This document shows, one piece after another, positions 23,826 to 37,486 of a DNA stretch of 64,000 nucleotides. Every line of letters begins with the position of its first letter. Positions within the stretch are counted from its first letter, which is position 1. The stretch comes from Stercorarius parasiticus. Taxonomy: Eukaryota > Chordata > Aves > Charadriiformes > Stercorariidae. The translations under genes were made by a program, and so were the position numbers. Location: positions 186,001-250,000 of the forward strand of contig VWZL01005057.1 in the NCBI GenBank assembly GCA_013396915.1, written 5' to 3'. A model generated the notes under the pieces. The model ran no database searches, had not been told where the DNA came from, and saw only the letters and a list, made by a program, of their open reading frames with translations.

Positions 23826-26800
23826 CACCACCCAGGCTCAGGCTGGCTCGGTACTCAGCACCTCTGAGGAGGGAGCTCTGCCCACCTCTCCCCACCCAGG
23901 TGTCCTCATTGCCACCACCTGGGCCAGCTGCAGGTCAACTCCTGCCCTACCAGCCCAGGAGCACCACCCTCGTGTTCTTAAGCACACCGTTAGGCTGAGA
24001 AATTTAGCCCAAAAATTTCAGGTACGCTGGAGAAAGAGGTTAAGAAATATGAAATCTAGCATGCTTCAGGCACTAGCAAGATGTTCCTAGGTTACACCAA
24101 AGCTCCTGTGCTTTTGTAGGAGGGAAAAAAATCTCACCGGGTCCTCAGCTATAATGTATGCCCTACAGCAACTCACTGCTGGCAAATCTCCTACCCACCT
24201 TAAAGGCTCCCAAAACGCATTTTGAAATTGAGCAGGCATGGAGACGCCTACATGGGGGTTGCACAGCTGCACAGTTCCTCCAGCATTTCAGAGGTTCCAA
24301 GTGCAGACAGTGGCACACTGCCACCGGCTGACCGGCATGCGCCTTTCTACCGAAACTGCAGCGTACACTAGATTTACTTAACATCTATGAGAAACAGGTG
24401 AAACCGCAGTTACGCGAGTTTGATCTGATCTTAGAACCTGCTGCGGGGGAGTGCAAAATCTCATGTCTTTTCTTGAGTCCCTGTGTTGTTTCTTGATTTA
24501 GTTAGGTAAGGACCTTCTGATTATTTCTTTTTTTAATACATATATACACACATATCATATCTTATCCCTTCTATGTAACATTAAGGATGGAGTCCCACAC
24601 CACATCGCGTGCACTGATCACATCTGGGCCTGATATCTCTCATCCACTGAAAGATGAGATTATTGGAATGGCCCTGATATTTATCGTGTAGAATTAATGT
24701 CCTAGAATGTAACATAAAAAAATTCAAATTATAGTAATCAAAAAAATAGTCTCCGCTCATAGTACTTAAAGCAAAGATTTTTAAGAAAGAAGAAGTAAAA
24801 GAATAGAGAATAACTGGCTAATGTTTTCCTTCTCTGCAGTCCTTGGGTTGACAATAGTCCACAATAAAAAATAACGCCTCAGATTAGCACCTCTTCAACA
24901 CCTTTTTGAAACTATGTAATTAAAAAAATAATGAGGGCAAACTATGGGAGAATGTTTTTCTCACAAGTTAATATTAGGTATATGTTAGCAGACTAGAGAT
25001 CACCGGATTCAGGGAAGGCTCTGTTGAATATTCATTTATGTATCATGGTACTTAATGTAACCAAGGGCCGCCGTGTGCCTTTTCTTTGGGAATGGCTGGA
25101 TCACTCTGAGGTTGTCACTCGCTGTGTCTGATCAACTCCAGACCAGAGCTGGAGGCACAGGCTGTATGAACACGCATTACCCATTTCGGTGTGGATTTGA
25201 TTATCAGAATATCATAGCTTGGAGTATCAATAAAAGTCATTCACAGGAAGCAGGCTGATGATGCGATGACCAGCCAAGGACACTGATGGTGCAAGAGAGG
25301 TGCCAGTTTCCAGCTGGTTGGTGACAACGGACGATGGGACATAGTATCATTTCTGGCCAGCCTGAGAGGATCTGGAAAAGCATCTGTGCGCGCATATATA
25401 CACACACTACCTCTTTGCTAGCAAAGTCAGAGAAATGCTAGAGATGCCTTTGAGGCTGCTGCAAGAAATCCTGGTGGGAATTCTTGTCAGTGGGGCTGTT
25501 CACTGCATGAGGGCACCACCCTGTGCAGAGGGTACTTGCCTTTTATTCTCAGACATTTTAAAATGTTTGTGGAGACAAGAGCTGGTTTTGTTTTAGTTCT
25601 AGAATGACACTTTGTTAGTTTTTCTTCCACTGTACTTGTCAGATCATTTCTATATGCTTTCTGAAGAAGAAATATGTGGTTACTGTGTTGGGTTATGGAA
25701 TATTGCAGGCATTCATTATTATAAGGTGTATTTTACAAACGTGTAACATCCATTTCTTTTGAGAGTTTTTCCCACTGTCTGTTGAAATACAAACCAAAGC
25801 AGCATGGTTCAAAGCTACTCTTTTTCAGACTTACTGATACATTTTAAAGTAAACGTCTTTATGAGTGAATATTTCCCATTTATTTTTGGTTACTTTTCTT
25901 GGTGGTGGAAGTATGAATCAAAAAAGAAGGAAAGTTGAAATACTGGCTTTTAGCTATTTTCTATGTGTGAATGTATGTTTGTTTTATAATCTGTTTTGAT
26001 CTATCTATATCTTCATGTACACATGTATCTAAATATTGAAATATTTATCTCTTTGATTCACCTTGTCCAAAACACAAACATTTGTTACCAGACCCTCAAA
26101 TATTATGAAGTATCTTCACTGTGTTATCTCCAGTGAAATTCTATTAATTTATAGCAACTGAGTATCGATGGATTTCATGATTGTGCCTCCAAAACTGCCA
26201 ATTGTTCTCCCTCACAAAAAACAAGCTCATTCCAAACTCCATAAACTAAGACTTCACTTTTGCAATCATTTTTCCTCATGTCTAATGCTCTTCTCTGTAA
26301 GTAAAACCAGGGATGAACACCTTTAATTTAAAGTCACAGTCAGGAAAGGTGATAAGACTTAAGTAAATCTGAGGATTAATTGAGGATTAACTATTAATCT
26401 GAGTATCATATTAACAAAGATGCACAGGCCATATTTCATATTTAAACCAGTGGGCATTTTATGTTTACACACCTTTATGGGTCAGACATACATCGTGATG
26501 ATCCTTCCTGCAATATGCATAAAAGCCTTTTTAAAATACTCTGGCACCTGCTCTTATGGGAAGAGCTGAGCCTTAAAAATGGGAACTCATTCCACCTAAC
26601 ATTGACGGATATTATGCCTCAGTTTGGCTGCCAGACCAAGGAATCAGTAATTCAAATAAGGTTAGTATGGTATTAGGTGTTGAAACATGCCTGAAGCAAT
26701 GTGGGACATCAGTAGTTTAGAGAAAGAGCTGATCTGCAGTTGTTTGTCTGTGACGCCACGGCAGCAGCAGCAGACATGTCCCTTTACCATGAGCTGTAAA

Positions 26801-28789
26801 GTTATGATAACTTGGGATAAAAAACCCTCACACAAAACTCAAATCATGTTGCAACTGAATTAAAATTAATGTTCATTTTGATAGGCTATGATTTATGAAC
26901 ATAAGAGTATTTTATTTGCTGTGAAAATAAATCATGTGTGTTTACAAGACTGAGGTCTTTGTCTCAGTAACAACACAATTATCACAGGTAAATCTACATA
27001 TCATGTTCAAATTGTATTGCGTATATGTGCAAATGATCAAAAGATGTAAAACTAATTTGTGAAAATTTAATTACTTTAAAAAGCAATACAAAAAGTGAAC
27101 AAACATCAGGCGTATTCTTTCCCTCTTTATTTCTTCTTGTAAACATGTTCATTTAGATTTGTGAATATTTTTCATTTTATAATTTTTTGCTTTAGTAATG
27201 GATTTCAAGTCAATCACAATATTTTTTGATTACTGAAAATCTTTCTTAATACTCTTAGGTTCCTCTTTAAAGTAGTCCATTTCACAGTAATGCCTACTGC
27301 TGAAAAATGTTTTTATTATGTAGTAGAATACCCTTCTTTCTCAAAAGGAACTTCTTCATTTCTATCACAGGGCTCAATTAAGTCCCATAGATTATATATA
27401 CCACTGATTATTTATGCAAACTATATTAATAAAATAGTTATGTAGCTGCATAACAAATAACCTGATAACCAATGTTAGGAACACTTAACTTTCCAGAGGA
27501 GTAATTCTTCATACAATTCTGTTCTTTCACTCAGAAAACCATGTCNTTCAGGGTAAAAAACTTTGCTATTTATTGAATAAATGGTAGGTCTTTAAAATTA
27601 CCAACAGACATTCATACTCACCAACAACATAAAAACTAGGTGAGTCTCTGTAGTTACAGTTGTAATGGGAAAATACATTTAGATGCACTTGATATTCATG
27701 AGCTCAAAATTTACTCATAGATCAAATCTTTGGAAATCCTATTAAGGGTAGCACCTTGAGATGTCATGATTAATCCATACTAGTCCTTCAGGAAATCTTT
27801 GTGTAGTCACTTTGAATGCCTCAGTAATTAATTCCTCAATGTCATTTGGCTTGACTCAGAAACATAATTTAGGCTGGAAATAATGCTGTCCTCCTCCTTG
27901 TAGATGAGGAGGACATATGACAATTAGGGATCATTTAAGCTTTTTTATTTTAGTGGTAATTCTATATTTTTATTTTTATTAAAATATTATTCAGATTTTG
28001 ACACTTTATTGCACAGTTACATGCACAGAAATATCAATATTTTTTAATTTTGGGGGGCTGTGGCATAACACAGAAAAATCGTCCATTATACGTCTCTCAG
28101 GGTGGGGCAAAGGGCTAATTTATTTGGCCTAAAAGAAATACAGAATAGAGAGAAATCTGAAAATAGGTTTTTTTAATAGTTAATGTTTCCACTTCATGAT
28201 CCCTTAACCAAAAAAAATCCACTTCCTACATCATATAAAACCACTACAGACTACATATAAAAATGGGAAAATTACTGTAATTGAGGATCATTATCAGTTA
28301 TTTTGACTGAGCTTTGATGTCCTACACTCATACATTTCTACATGCACACATCTGTATGCCCGGTGTACCTCCAGACCTCTGTGCATCAAAGGTCTCCAAA
28401 TTCAAATCACTCCTGAAAATCTGCTCTGTCCATGCATTGCTGAACCCTCCTTGGGCTGAAGTGGGAAGTGCTGGGACTGTGGTGGTGAAACGATGGGCAA
28501 GCCCTGTCAAAGACAGGTATTGAGACAAGGCCTGTGACAAGGTAATTAAAGGAGGCTTTTTGGAGCCTGCTCTGGTTGGAATTAGTCAAACTGGTAACAG
28601 GATGAAGATGACTGACTGATGACTTTTACTTCTCACTGTGATTTCTGTGTTCTTGTTTTAAATTTCATGGACTAAGGCTTTGAAAAAAAAATCAGTTTAG
28701 TATTTTTTCATCTGGGAATGTTTTTAGGTCCATTCATAGTTTTGCTGAAAACATGTTGGTTTTTACAAAGATTCACCTCATCTCACCTG
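23826..28789. other. AT-rich unique noncoding stretch
   Basis: No gene is supported. A patch at about 25060-25270 has even composition and could be conserved. Two GGATTA (OTX/PITX-type) cores lie 11 bp apart at 26373 and 26384. One undetermined base is at 27546. Open frames are at most about 75 codons and show no family features. Confidence 0.4.
27546..27546. other. Single undetermined base (N)
   Basis: One N in otherwise continuous unique sequence, probably a low-quality or ambiguous consensus call. Confidence 0.95.
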
Positions 28790-29150
28790 GTTTGGGTAGG
28801 TGCCTGCCCCGATTCCTTGTCCCTTTTGTTTTGCCGCCAAGCTCCTGCTATGGCCACCAGACCAGACCTGTCACGTGCCCTTCATCCCAGGCTCCAGCAG
28901 CTTTTTGAGGCCTTCCTTTCGGCTTCTCCAGTGTCTTCCCAGACCCGAAAGCCAGGGTGGGTGGTGGGGTCCCTCAAAGGAGGTGACCCCCATGAGCCCT
29001 GGGAAACTGCAAAGGCTGTGGCTCTCTGGGAGCCCCAGAGACAAGCCACCAGCTCTGCCCTGAAACCTCCCTGAGGTTCATCTTAACTTTCCAGCCTGGG
29101 GTTAGGGACTGGGAGCCTGGGGAAACAAGGGTGGTGTCAGGGCTCTCAGA
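28790..29150. other. GC-rich island in AT-rich surroundings
   Basis: About 360 bases are markedly richer in G and C than both flanks and carry two overlapping plus-strand frames (28718-29074, 119 codons; 28800-29063, 88 codons). Neither translates to a recognisable protein. CpG pairs are few, so it is not a typical CpG-island promoter. It could be an old exon, a decayed retrocopy or a local composition fluctuation. Confidence 0.35.
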
Positions 29151-29797
29151 TCCCTAAAACTGGAAAATACTGATTTGATGGAAAATGATAAAACATAAAA
29201 GGAAAGAAGTACTCAAATGAAATCTGTATCTGAAGTAGATGCCTGGCTGCAAAAAGTGGAAAACATCAAATGCTACATTAAAGTCTCTAGAGTTTTGCCA
29301 TTGATTTAAGATGGAATTTGAGATTTTATGAAGATATTTGGGGAGAGAGAACATCTTTTGGTGAAATCTAGCCAAGATTTCATATAGATTTACCACAAGC
29401 TTGAAATATTTCTTTGTATGTAACTTCTTGCATACAGTATAAAATATGTACCTAATTAAATATACATTCTAAGTTTGAACAACTCAAAACCATCCATAGG
29501 TTTCAGTTACCCGCATTTTATCGCACTTAAAAAGCAAGTTGGACATTCAAGTCGACTAGTTCAGAATTAAATCTTTTAATGCTGTGGATCTCCTAGATTC
29601 AAATCCCATAGTGGGTGAACTATTTAACTTGTAAAATTTATTCAGACCTAAAATACTACTTGTAGAGCTTTAACTGCTATCATACGCAAAACTAGAGAAT
29701 ACTCAAAGAAAACAAAAGTATGGGATATAAATAGGAAAAAAAACAACTGCTGTGCATAGGACCCAGAGTTTTAAATAGCAATATGACTGAAATTCAC
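29151..29797. other. AT-rich noncoding sequence
   Basis: I see nothing recognisable here beyond an 80-codon minus-strand frame (29154-29396) of F/I/L-rich composition, as expected by chance in AT-rich DNA. Confidence 0.45.
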
Positions 29798-30021
29798 AAT
29801 GTATACATATGTGCACACATTACACATGTATCTATGTAATACACAGAGATGTGTACTGTATATATATACTTGCATGCAAATACATAACTGTATACATATT
29901 TAGTTTGACTATTTACACACATTACATCGACACATATATATATATGAAGTGTGTGTAAATATTTAAACCAAATGTATATATTTATGCATTTGTATGTGAG
30001 CGTTTGTGTGTGTTTGTAAGG
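29798..30021. repeat. Degenerate TA/CA/TG microsatellite zone
   Basis: A 220-base zone of alternating purine-pyrimidine words includes (TA)5 at 29859-29868, ACACATATATATATATG at about 29929-29945 and TGTGTGTTTGT near its end. It looks like an old compound microsatellite broken by substitutions. Confidence 0.75.
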
Positions 30022-31051
30022 GGAGAGAAAGAAGTCGGGGACCTGAAGTAGTACAGATTAGTAAACCACGTTTACTTCTGACAGGAATCAAAAGAGAGCA
30101 AACACGTTCTATGAGAATTGCTATTTACTCAAACACGGAAGCCAGTGGTGCAACCTGGTGCGATCTAATCCTCCTGGTATGAGAGCTGCGAGGAGAAAAA
30201 TAAGCTAGTTTAGGACATTACTAAGCAGAGTCTGAAGCTGCCATATGGAAGCTCTGCCGTAAGGCACTACACGCTCTGCTTTAAAAATGACCGGTTGGGG
30301 CTGTGGTGCTGTGCCCTGTGGTGGTAGGGTTTGTGGTCTTCTTGCAGAGGAATATACACCTTTCCATTTCAGTATAAATTAATTTTTAAATGTTGATTTA
30401 TTAGTGAGCCTAAAGATGTAAAAGAAAACATTTTGCAGTGAACAAAAAAGGGCAAAGATTTATTACATACATACGCCTATTTTAGATACAGCAACGTGTT
30501 TTCTAGCGCTTTTCCTTTCTGAGGTGCAAGCCCCAGCTTTATTACTAAAAAATTGACTGTTTTCAGATGTGCTTTAAGATGATTCTATGAGCAGATGGCT
30601 TTCCAAGAACTGTGATAGCCTGATGCATAAAACACTTCCATGCTTGATTTACTTCTGCTTCATTTATAAACTTAAAGGAAAGCAGATGCTTGTGCTCATT
30701 GTCAGGTTGGAAAATGAAGAACCAAACTTCACAAGACAGCAGACAACTCTCTTGAAAGATTCTGTGCTGTAACAATTAATTCAGTACCTGTTCCAATACT
30801 GTTGTTGTCTTTTTTGTGAGATGCTTTTACCCCTTCTAACTCATATTTCTGTTTGTGTTCTACAATAAAGAGCTGTTGGCCTACATCAAGGATATTTAAG
30901 GAAAGATAGCCAATCCTTAATACTAAGGAAATACCTGTAATGTAAGAAAAAAGTAACCGAGATGGATATTGTTCCTTGACTGAAAGAATTTCTTGCATGG
31001 GTCACCAGCCACTGGAAGCCACATATGTACTCGGGGTTCAACCGATATTTG
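30022..31051. other. Unique noncoding sequence
   Basis: No gene is supported. Overlapping frames near 30563-30998 on both strands (up to 89 codons) have no recognisable features. No repeat family is identified. Confidence 0.4.
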
Positions 31052-31072
31052 AAAAAAAAAAAAAAAAAAAAA
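31052..31072 (+). repeat. A21 homopolymer
   Basis: This is the longest A run in the window. It could mark the tail of a retrotransposed sequence, but the 150 bases upstream match no repeat or gene I recognise, and no target-site duplication is evident. Confidence 0.9.
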
Positions 31073-31439
31073 GGTGTGATTTGAACTGCAAGGACAGTCT
31101 CCTCTGAAGCGACAAGGTAACTATCACTTCTTTAATAAGAGCAGTGGAAAAACTGAGGGGAGCCAAATGGTGACACACTGCTGACTTTGCACAAACAGAC
31201 TATATCCATGTTTATTTGCTTTTCCTCCAGACTTTTATTACACTTTAAAATTTATCTATTTCTATTCTATTGATTTTCCATAGTAGTGAAGGCTGAATTA
31301 ATTTTGTTGTGTGGGTCATTTGATGTATCTGGAGACAAATTTTGCCTGTTAGACATGGTTTAGAGGAGACAATGCAACTCTAAATGTCTGAGGTTTGGCA
31401 GTTTACAAATCAATTATTTCTGTTAGATAGCCAACTGCT

Positions 31440-31750
31440 GCACCAACTGGGATACAGATTATATCAGATTACTGCACTTTTAATTAGCCGATCGTGACAG
31501 GCAAGGTTTGAAGAGGAAAAGAAATCAATCAGAAACTGCCAAACTTGGTCAGCCGAGTACACAGTGCCATTATTGAATTTTAAACATTGTTCTGAAGCAG
31601 AACTTGATCTCCTGGGCTCTGCAAGGGGACCTCCCTCACACGAGTGATCCATCTTGGAGCCAAAGGTTATTCTGGAGCGAGCATTTCCAAACATTTGTTA
31701 TAATTAGCCTCTGACAAGATCTGTCACAAAGCAGAATCTCATTAGAGAGG
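31440..31750. promoter_or_regulatory. Candidate conserved enhancer-like element
   Basis: The patch is free of homopolymers and dense in developmental transcription-factor words. The homeodomain word TAATTAGCC occurs twice on the same strand (31481-31489 and 31701-31709). Between them are a TGACAG MEIS/TGIF core (31495-31500), an ATCAATCA PBX-like word (31524-31531) and a SOX-type CATTGT (31585-31590). A minus-strand frame (31464-31694, 76 codons) is open but not recognisable as a protein. The combination suggests a vertebrate conserved noncoding element; this is inference from texture and motifs only. Confidence 0.35.
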
Positions 31751-34700
31751 AAGGAGGAATGGAGCACAACGCACCAGAGCTATTCCCCCAGTGATACGGT
31801 AGAACAACAGGCGCCTCTGCACATGTTGAATGTTCGTGAGTGGGGGAAACATGCATGTGGGGATGCACGTCTGTGCATAGAGGAATGCATTTCAGCTGTC
31901 AGATTTTAGAGAAATTTCTTTCACCTGTTCAAAGGACTGGAATGCTTCAAAACTGAGTCACTGTTTGCTTTTCTATCTCATTGGCTTTATAACAAGATAA
32001 TTCTAGAGACCCAGAGTATGCTGTCCTATAAAGCAAGATTTATTGCATGCTGTCTTAGAACCTAATGCTCTCATGCCTTCACCTCACACAGCCATTTGCT
32101 CTGTAAACTACATATACAATGGCCTTACATCAAGATGGTCCCACATTGCACAGCCAAAGGGAAGTCAAGGTTAGCAGCTCAGATGAATTATCCTCAAAAA
32201 CCCCATCAGGACACAGGACAAGTTTCTACATTTTTGCAGGAGTACAGAAAGAAGTATGTCTGTCTCCCAGTGTGTCAATCAGAGGTTAAATTTTGGGAAG
32301 TCTTGTTGAGCTTTAAATTGTGCACTGGCACAACATTTTCCAAAAATTCATCCATGAACTGACAGGCCATAGAAGTGTCTTTGCAAGTGCCTCTGCTGTC
32401 TTCACTGCTCTTCATTTTAGTTCCTGATGTGCATGTCTCTAGTAAATAAAGAATACACTTCTAAAGTAAATCGATGCCTGTGTATCATCCTCATGCAGAC
32501 ACCTGGGTGACAAGGACCTAGCAAAGTCCTCTCAGTTTCTCATGTGGCTTGATTCTGCCAGAAGAGATCATTCAGTCTCAGTCTAACAAAACATTTATTG
32601 ATGTTCAATGCTAATTATGTGGTTTGTCCCAAGGACTGGAGTGTTGTTTCACACTCAAATTAAATACACACCAGAAAATTGTTGGATCAGAATGATATTG
32701 CTCAGTCCTTTGCAAGATCAAACCATTCCTGGTTATTTTTTTTTAATATCGTTAGTATTTTCAGTTTTAAAATACATTTTGTTGTAAAAGATGGAGAAAA
32801 CATCTAACGGTTGCTTATTCTGGTATATTAACATAAGCTGGCTTTAATGTTCCATTTGCTAAACTTTGAGTCCATCGCCACACATTGATTTGTGTATATA
32901 TGCTTTTCTTTTACGCTATGTGTTCTTTCTTAAAAGAAAGGTTCTTACCTTGGAAATACAAAAAAGGCATATTATACTCATATGATAACTAAAACCGCTG
33001 CATGTCATTTTTGTGGCTTTTGTGAACCATGCTTGGTGCTTGGCACCCCAGAGCTCCACGTGGGGGTTCTGTTTTGTCTAGTCTTTCTTTGCGTTTCATT
33101 GATTAGGTGGGTGCAGAAGCAGAACTTCTTTGTCACTTCACTGGAAGCTGTCTGAATGGCTGCAAAGCATATCATAAATCAATTCTGCTCAGAGGGCTGC
33201 TTGTAACAAAGTCAATAACGGAGCAGGAAAGCACACATGCTATCAGAGGAGTCAGAATGAAAGAAGGAAAAAAAGCCAGTACTCCACTTAAAAAACCCAA
33301 TTGATCTGCAGCCAAGTTTTGTCAAATATATGGTAAAAGGCCACATTCCTTGCTTTCTTCTGCATCATTTTTCTAATGTTCTTCCAGTTAACACACCACC
33401 ACCATGAGGATACATACTAAAGCAACGATCTCTTGTGAGCAGCTGAAACATAAAGGATGTTAGCTCACCCTTCAAATTCATCTTTCTAATTTCACCCTAG
33501 TGTAGACTATCCCCAAACCTGTAGGATTTAAAACTGCTTCTTATACCTTTGTAATTTTTTGTTTCTCATTCCTTATTGTGGCCCCCTTTTTTTCAGTAAA
33601 TATGTATATTGACATCTACCAAAACTATTCCTACAATACTAGTTTATGTATTACAGCTGGAATAAAATTATATTTGTGCAAAACCTACTTTGGGCAATAC
33701 CACAATACATGCTATTACTGTTGTTGCCTGTCTCACCTGGTGTTCTTCTACCCAAAGTGCCCTGATCCTAGGAAACCATCCTGACACCCATTAACCTGAC
33801 CAGATACAATGATGGGGAGGAAGGAAAAGAAGAAATTTGCACAACTGGACAATGTTCTGTTAAAGTCATTGTCAACAATCATTTGTCTGTACTAAAACAA
33901 GTAAGTAATGTTAAACACAGTATGTTGTATTTCAGAGAAGCTCTTGATTTAAACACCAATACTCTTCCTCCAGTTTAGAGACGAAGTACTGAAATCATTA
34001 GTGTAATTTGCCAATCTGTGTGGAATCACTAACAAAAATCCTCTGGGGTCAACACAGATTTAAATTTTCTTCCAGTTTGTTTTCATGCTGAATACTAATA
34101 CACTGTGTTTCCCAGTTTCAAGTTGCTTATTTTTTGACTTTGTTCTCTAATAGAAAGGTTGGTTTTCAAAGGAAAAGCTTTTGCTCTAGTCCCTTTGTTC
34201 AAAAGTTTAAGGATTTGTAGGCAATTCCTTTGAGAGTCATTAGTCTTAACTTAAGACAAATATGAAAGTTAATTAAAAGTTTAGTTCATTGACAGATAAA
34301 ATAAAACTTTACACTTATTCACTCTGGAAAATAATGAGCAGAACTAGCTACCAGCTAATAAGCAAAGACTATGATAAAAAACACAACCTAACTTTTCATC
34401 ACTGCAGTCAGAAATTGTACATTTCAGGTTTTGTTTTGATCTTTCTCTTTGCTTATTAGCTGTTATCTCTCAATAGCCATTTCCACACCTCCCTACTTGA
34501 TTACCAAGTCCAGACATACTTCTGAAAGTGGCCAGAAAACAACAGGAGCTCATATCATTAAATATAATTTTCTGGTAGAAGCAGAACTGGAGATGAGGCC
34601 TGTGAAGGTCTCACCTTCCCCTCCTGCAGCAGACAAAAAAAGAGAATTTGCTTTTCACTCTCTGTAGAGTGTTTTTCTTCCCATCTCCCAACATGGCCTG

Positions 34701-37486
34701 GAGGAAATTTAATTTTTTGACTAATGAGCAGGGCTTTTGGCAGATTGATTTTTTTTTTTTCTGTGCAATTCTACCAATTCTGCCTTTAAGAATTAACTCT
34801 GGAAAAGATGTCCTGATCAAGAGGTTACACCAAACAGTCTTTTCCAGTACTATGACTTCTAGGACAAACAAGGAAGGATGAAGATATAGGCTACTGCTTT
34901 TCTCTAACTCTTGCATCTCTTTCCTGAGAGCAGGAGCTTGGCTTCTTATTAAAAACAGACACCGGAAAACGAGGAAGAGTGTTTTACTTTCCCCTGCACT
35001 GTACGCCTCAGCAATAGATTCTGCCATCCTTTCTCTCTCAGTCAAGTGGTACCAGCAATATCTGTTCTTTTCCAAACATTCTTTTCTTTCTCATCTTATT
35101 GCTAATGTGTGACAGAGAGAGCATGAGTTTTGAATGCAGAAATTATCGTTCAATAGATAGGTTTAAATGCTCTAAATGCTACTTAAATTCACAGAGGAAA
35201 ACTTTTTTTCATGCTGCTGGGAAAGAAAGCCATTGAAATAAAGTGGAATCAGTTTTTATATATATGCAAGAGACGTATAATTATGTCTATTGGGGTTTGA
35301 AACTCACCACTTCTGTTATTACTACTGAAGATAAAATCCCTTAAAGCTAAAGAGGTCTCTTCTGTAATTGTTTCAGCTAAAAATGGGTGTCCCATATATG
35401 ACCCTACATCTGATGTTGACCAATGGATGGAATCATACAGAACTTCACAGTCATCCAGTACTGGCTAAAAAATTCCCTGACTTTGCTTTAAATACATAGC
35501 TCAAACCATAGCCTGAATTATCAAGAAATTTCACTAAGCTACAGAACTGAATTAATTTCTTCAAATACGTAACTCTTTGTGAACTTATAATGAGTCAGGA
35601 AATACCATCTGATTGCTAGTTTTCCTCATCGATGTGCTTCTGAATGCATGCTATGATATAAAGGATATTTTGAATGGAATGACAGGTTTTGCAAGCGACT
35701 GAGGAATCACTGAGCATTTATCACATCACATGAAGCCAGGATAACTTATTAAACTTCATGACTAGTGTTACACAGTGAGAATTCTTGCAGAACTTGCAGA
35801 TGTTTACCAAACAAAATATAATTTGGTTGTCATTTCACGTAGAAAATATTTCTAAAACCTTTTCTTACATAGTCAGACTCCTGGAAGAAAGAAATGCTGT
35901 GACCCTATGAGAGAGATAGTCCTCTGCTGTATTTTTACAACATGACTGACAGGTACACTAGAGACCACCAGGCTTTCATCCACAGGCCCAAGGGCTGTTT
36001 AACGCAGAGAGAAGGTGAACACCAGCCAATTACCAACTTAAATGTGTACTCAGGAGAGGCTCTTTCCTGCACAATGATTCTCAAAACACCCATTGATGTT
36101 CATATTTAGAGACAGTAATGTTTTTAGTGGGGAAAAAAACACCTTCTATCATAACAAGCAATAGAGAGAAGCTTCAAGCCAATTAGAGAAAATGGACCAC
36201 AGTGAGTCAACATTCAATAGCTCATGATTTAGAAAAGTATTCACCTTGAAACAGTCAATATGTGCATTACACATGGATATTTAACAGAATACCTCACCCA
36301 TAGTTTAATTAACTGTGCAAACAATTAACGGTGCTCAAGTACACAGACTGAAAATTCTCTGCACAGCTTAAGTGAAAATGTTGTTATTCTCCAGAAGTGA
36401 ACCCTGTGACATGTCTGGCTCCACAGATTGTGAAGAGATCCTTACAGATGTCCAGGGACTCCTGCTTTTGTGACGCTTATTTATCCATCTGTGAAAAGTT
36501 TCCAAAGGAATGGAAGTATAACAAGCTGTAATAACAACCAGTGCTCAGTCGCTGTTGAAGCACAAAAGCTTAGATGCATGCTGACCGACAATTACAGTAT
36601 CCAACTCATCTTCTGGAAGGCAAATGAGGTGCAAATTAAAGATATGAGTCTTCTGTGCATCACACTAAGATAACAGCTCTGTGGCCATCTCTGCAAAAAG
36701 TGGAACATCTGTTTCACTATTCTCTGAGAATTACAATATTGACTTTTATTTTCTAATTCTCTTTTGGAGGCTAATAGCTGCATTTTGCTACCTTTCAGGC
36801 CTTGTGCTTGGCTTCCCAAGTGGAACAGGATATGCGAGGTGAAGGCTTCCCCAGGCCCAGTGGATCCCCATGAGGGGAGCACTGTGCTCCTTCAGGGCTC
36901 CCCTTGCTGGAGGGAGCTCAGGAGAGAGCACTACTGCTTTGCCTTATTTCCCATGCCCATCCACCTGCACACGGTGCTGTCCCTTGGGCTTGAAGGCATA
37001 AAGCTGATCTTCCTTCAGGAGCCATATGCTACCCAGGGATGATCCCAGAGAAGGGAATTCCCAGGTAACTGACTGGGAAGCTGCTGCATACTTTTGGATT
37101 AATATCACCAATAAACACTGTTCTGAAAACATCACTAATGACTGAATACGTAGTTAAATGGGTCCAGAATGACGCGAGACAAATATTTAGGAAAAAAACA
37201 TTGGAAAGGCGGTATGGGGCAGCAGACACTTACTCAGAAAATGCTGGGGGGAAAGAAGAGAGGGTGAGCTAGAGAAAGACTGAGTAAATGGCAACGTTTT
37301 TGCACTTTCTTTGTATTACAAAAGGCTCCAGGTGCAGTATGTCTCCAGTCAAATCAGCAGATCTAAAGCAAACATCGAAATATTACCTTGCACCAGCTGT
37401 TTTCAATTTTTATTTTCATTTGAGAGTCCTTAATTATTTTCCTGGGGAGGTATGTCCAGTAAATGTAAGCCCACTGTCAGTCAGCT
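31751..37486. other. Unique noncoding stretch
   Basis: No gene is supported. A minus-strand frame of 154 codons (34611-35075), a T12 run at 34749-34760 and a GC-richer patch at about 36790-37050 with a 92-codon frame are the main landmarks. None shows family features. Homeodomain-like words cluster near 36300-36340 (TTTAATTAAC and CAATTAAC), so a regulatory element is possible there. Confidence 0.4.

Noticed and set aside
31020..31072. GGTTCAACC box-B-like word just before the A21 run, suggesting a tRNA-derived SINE
   Set aside because: No A box at the expected distance, no cloverleaf and no target-site duplication.
34611..35075. 154-codon minus-strand frame
   Set aside because: No domain; it crosses homopolymer-derived lysine runs, and a plus-strand frame overlaps it.
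35970..35985. CCACCAGGC as a CTCF core
   Set aside because: Only part of the consensus is present; the downstream G-rich half is missing.
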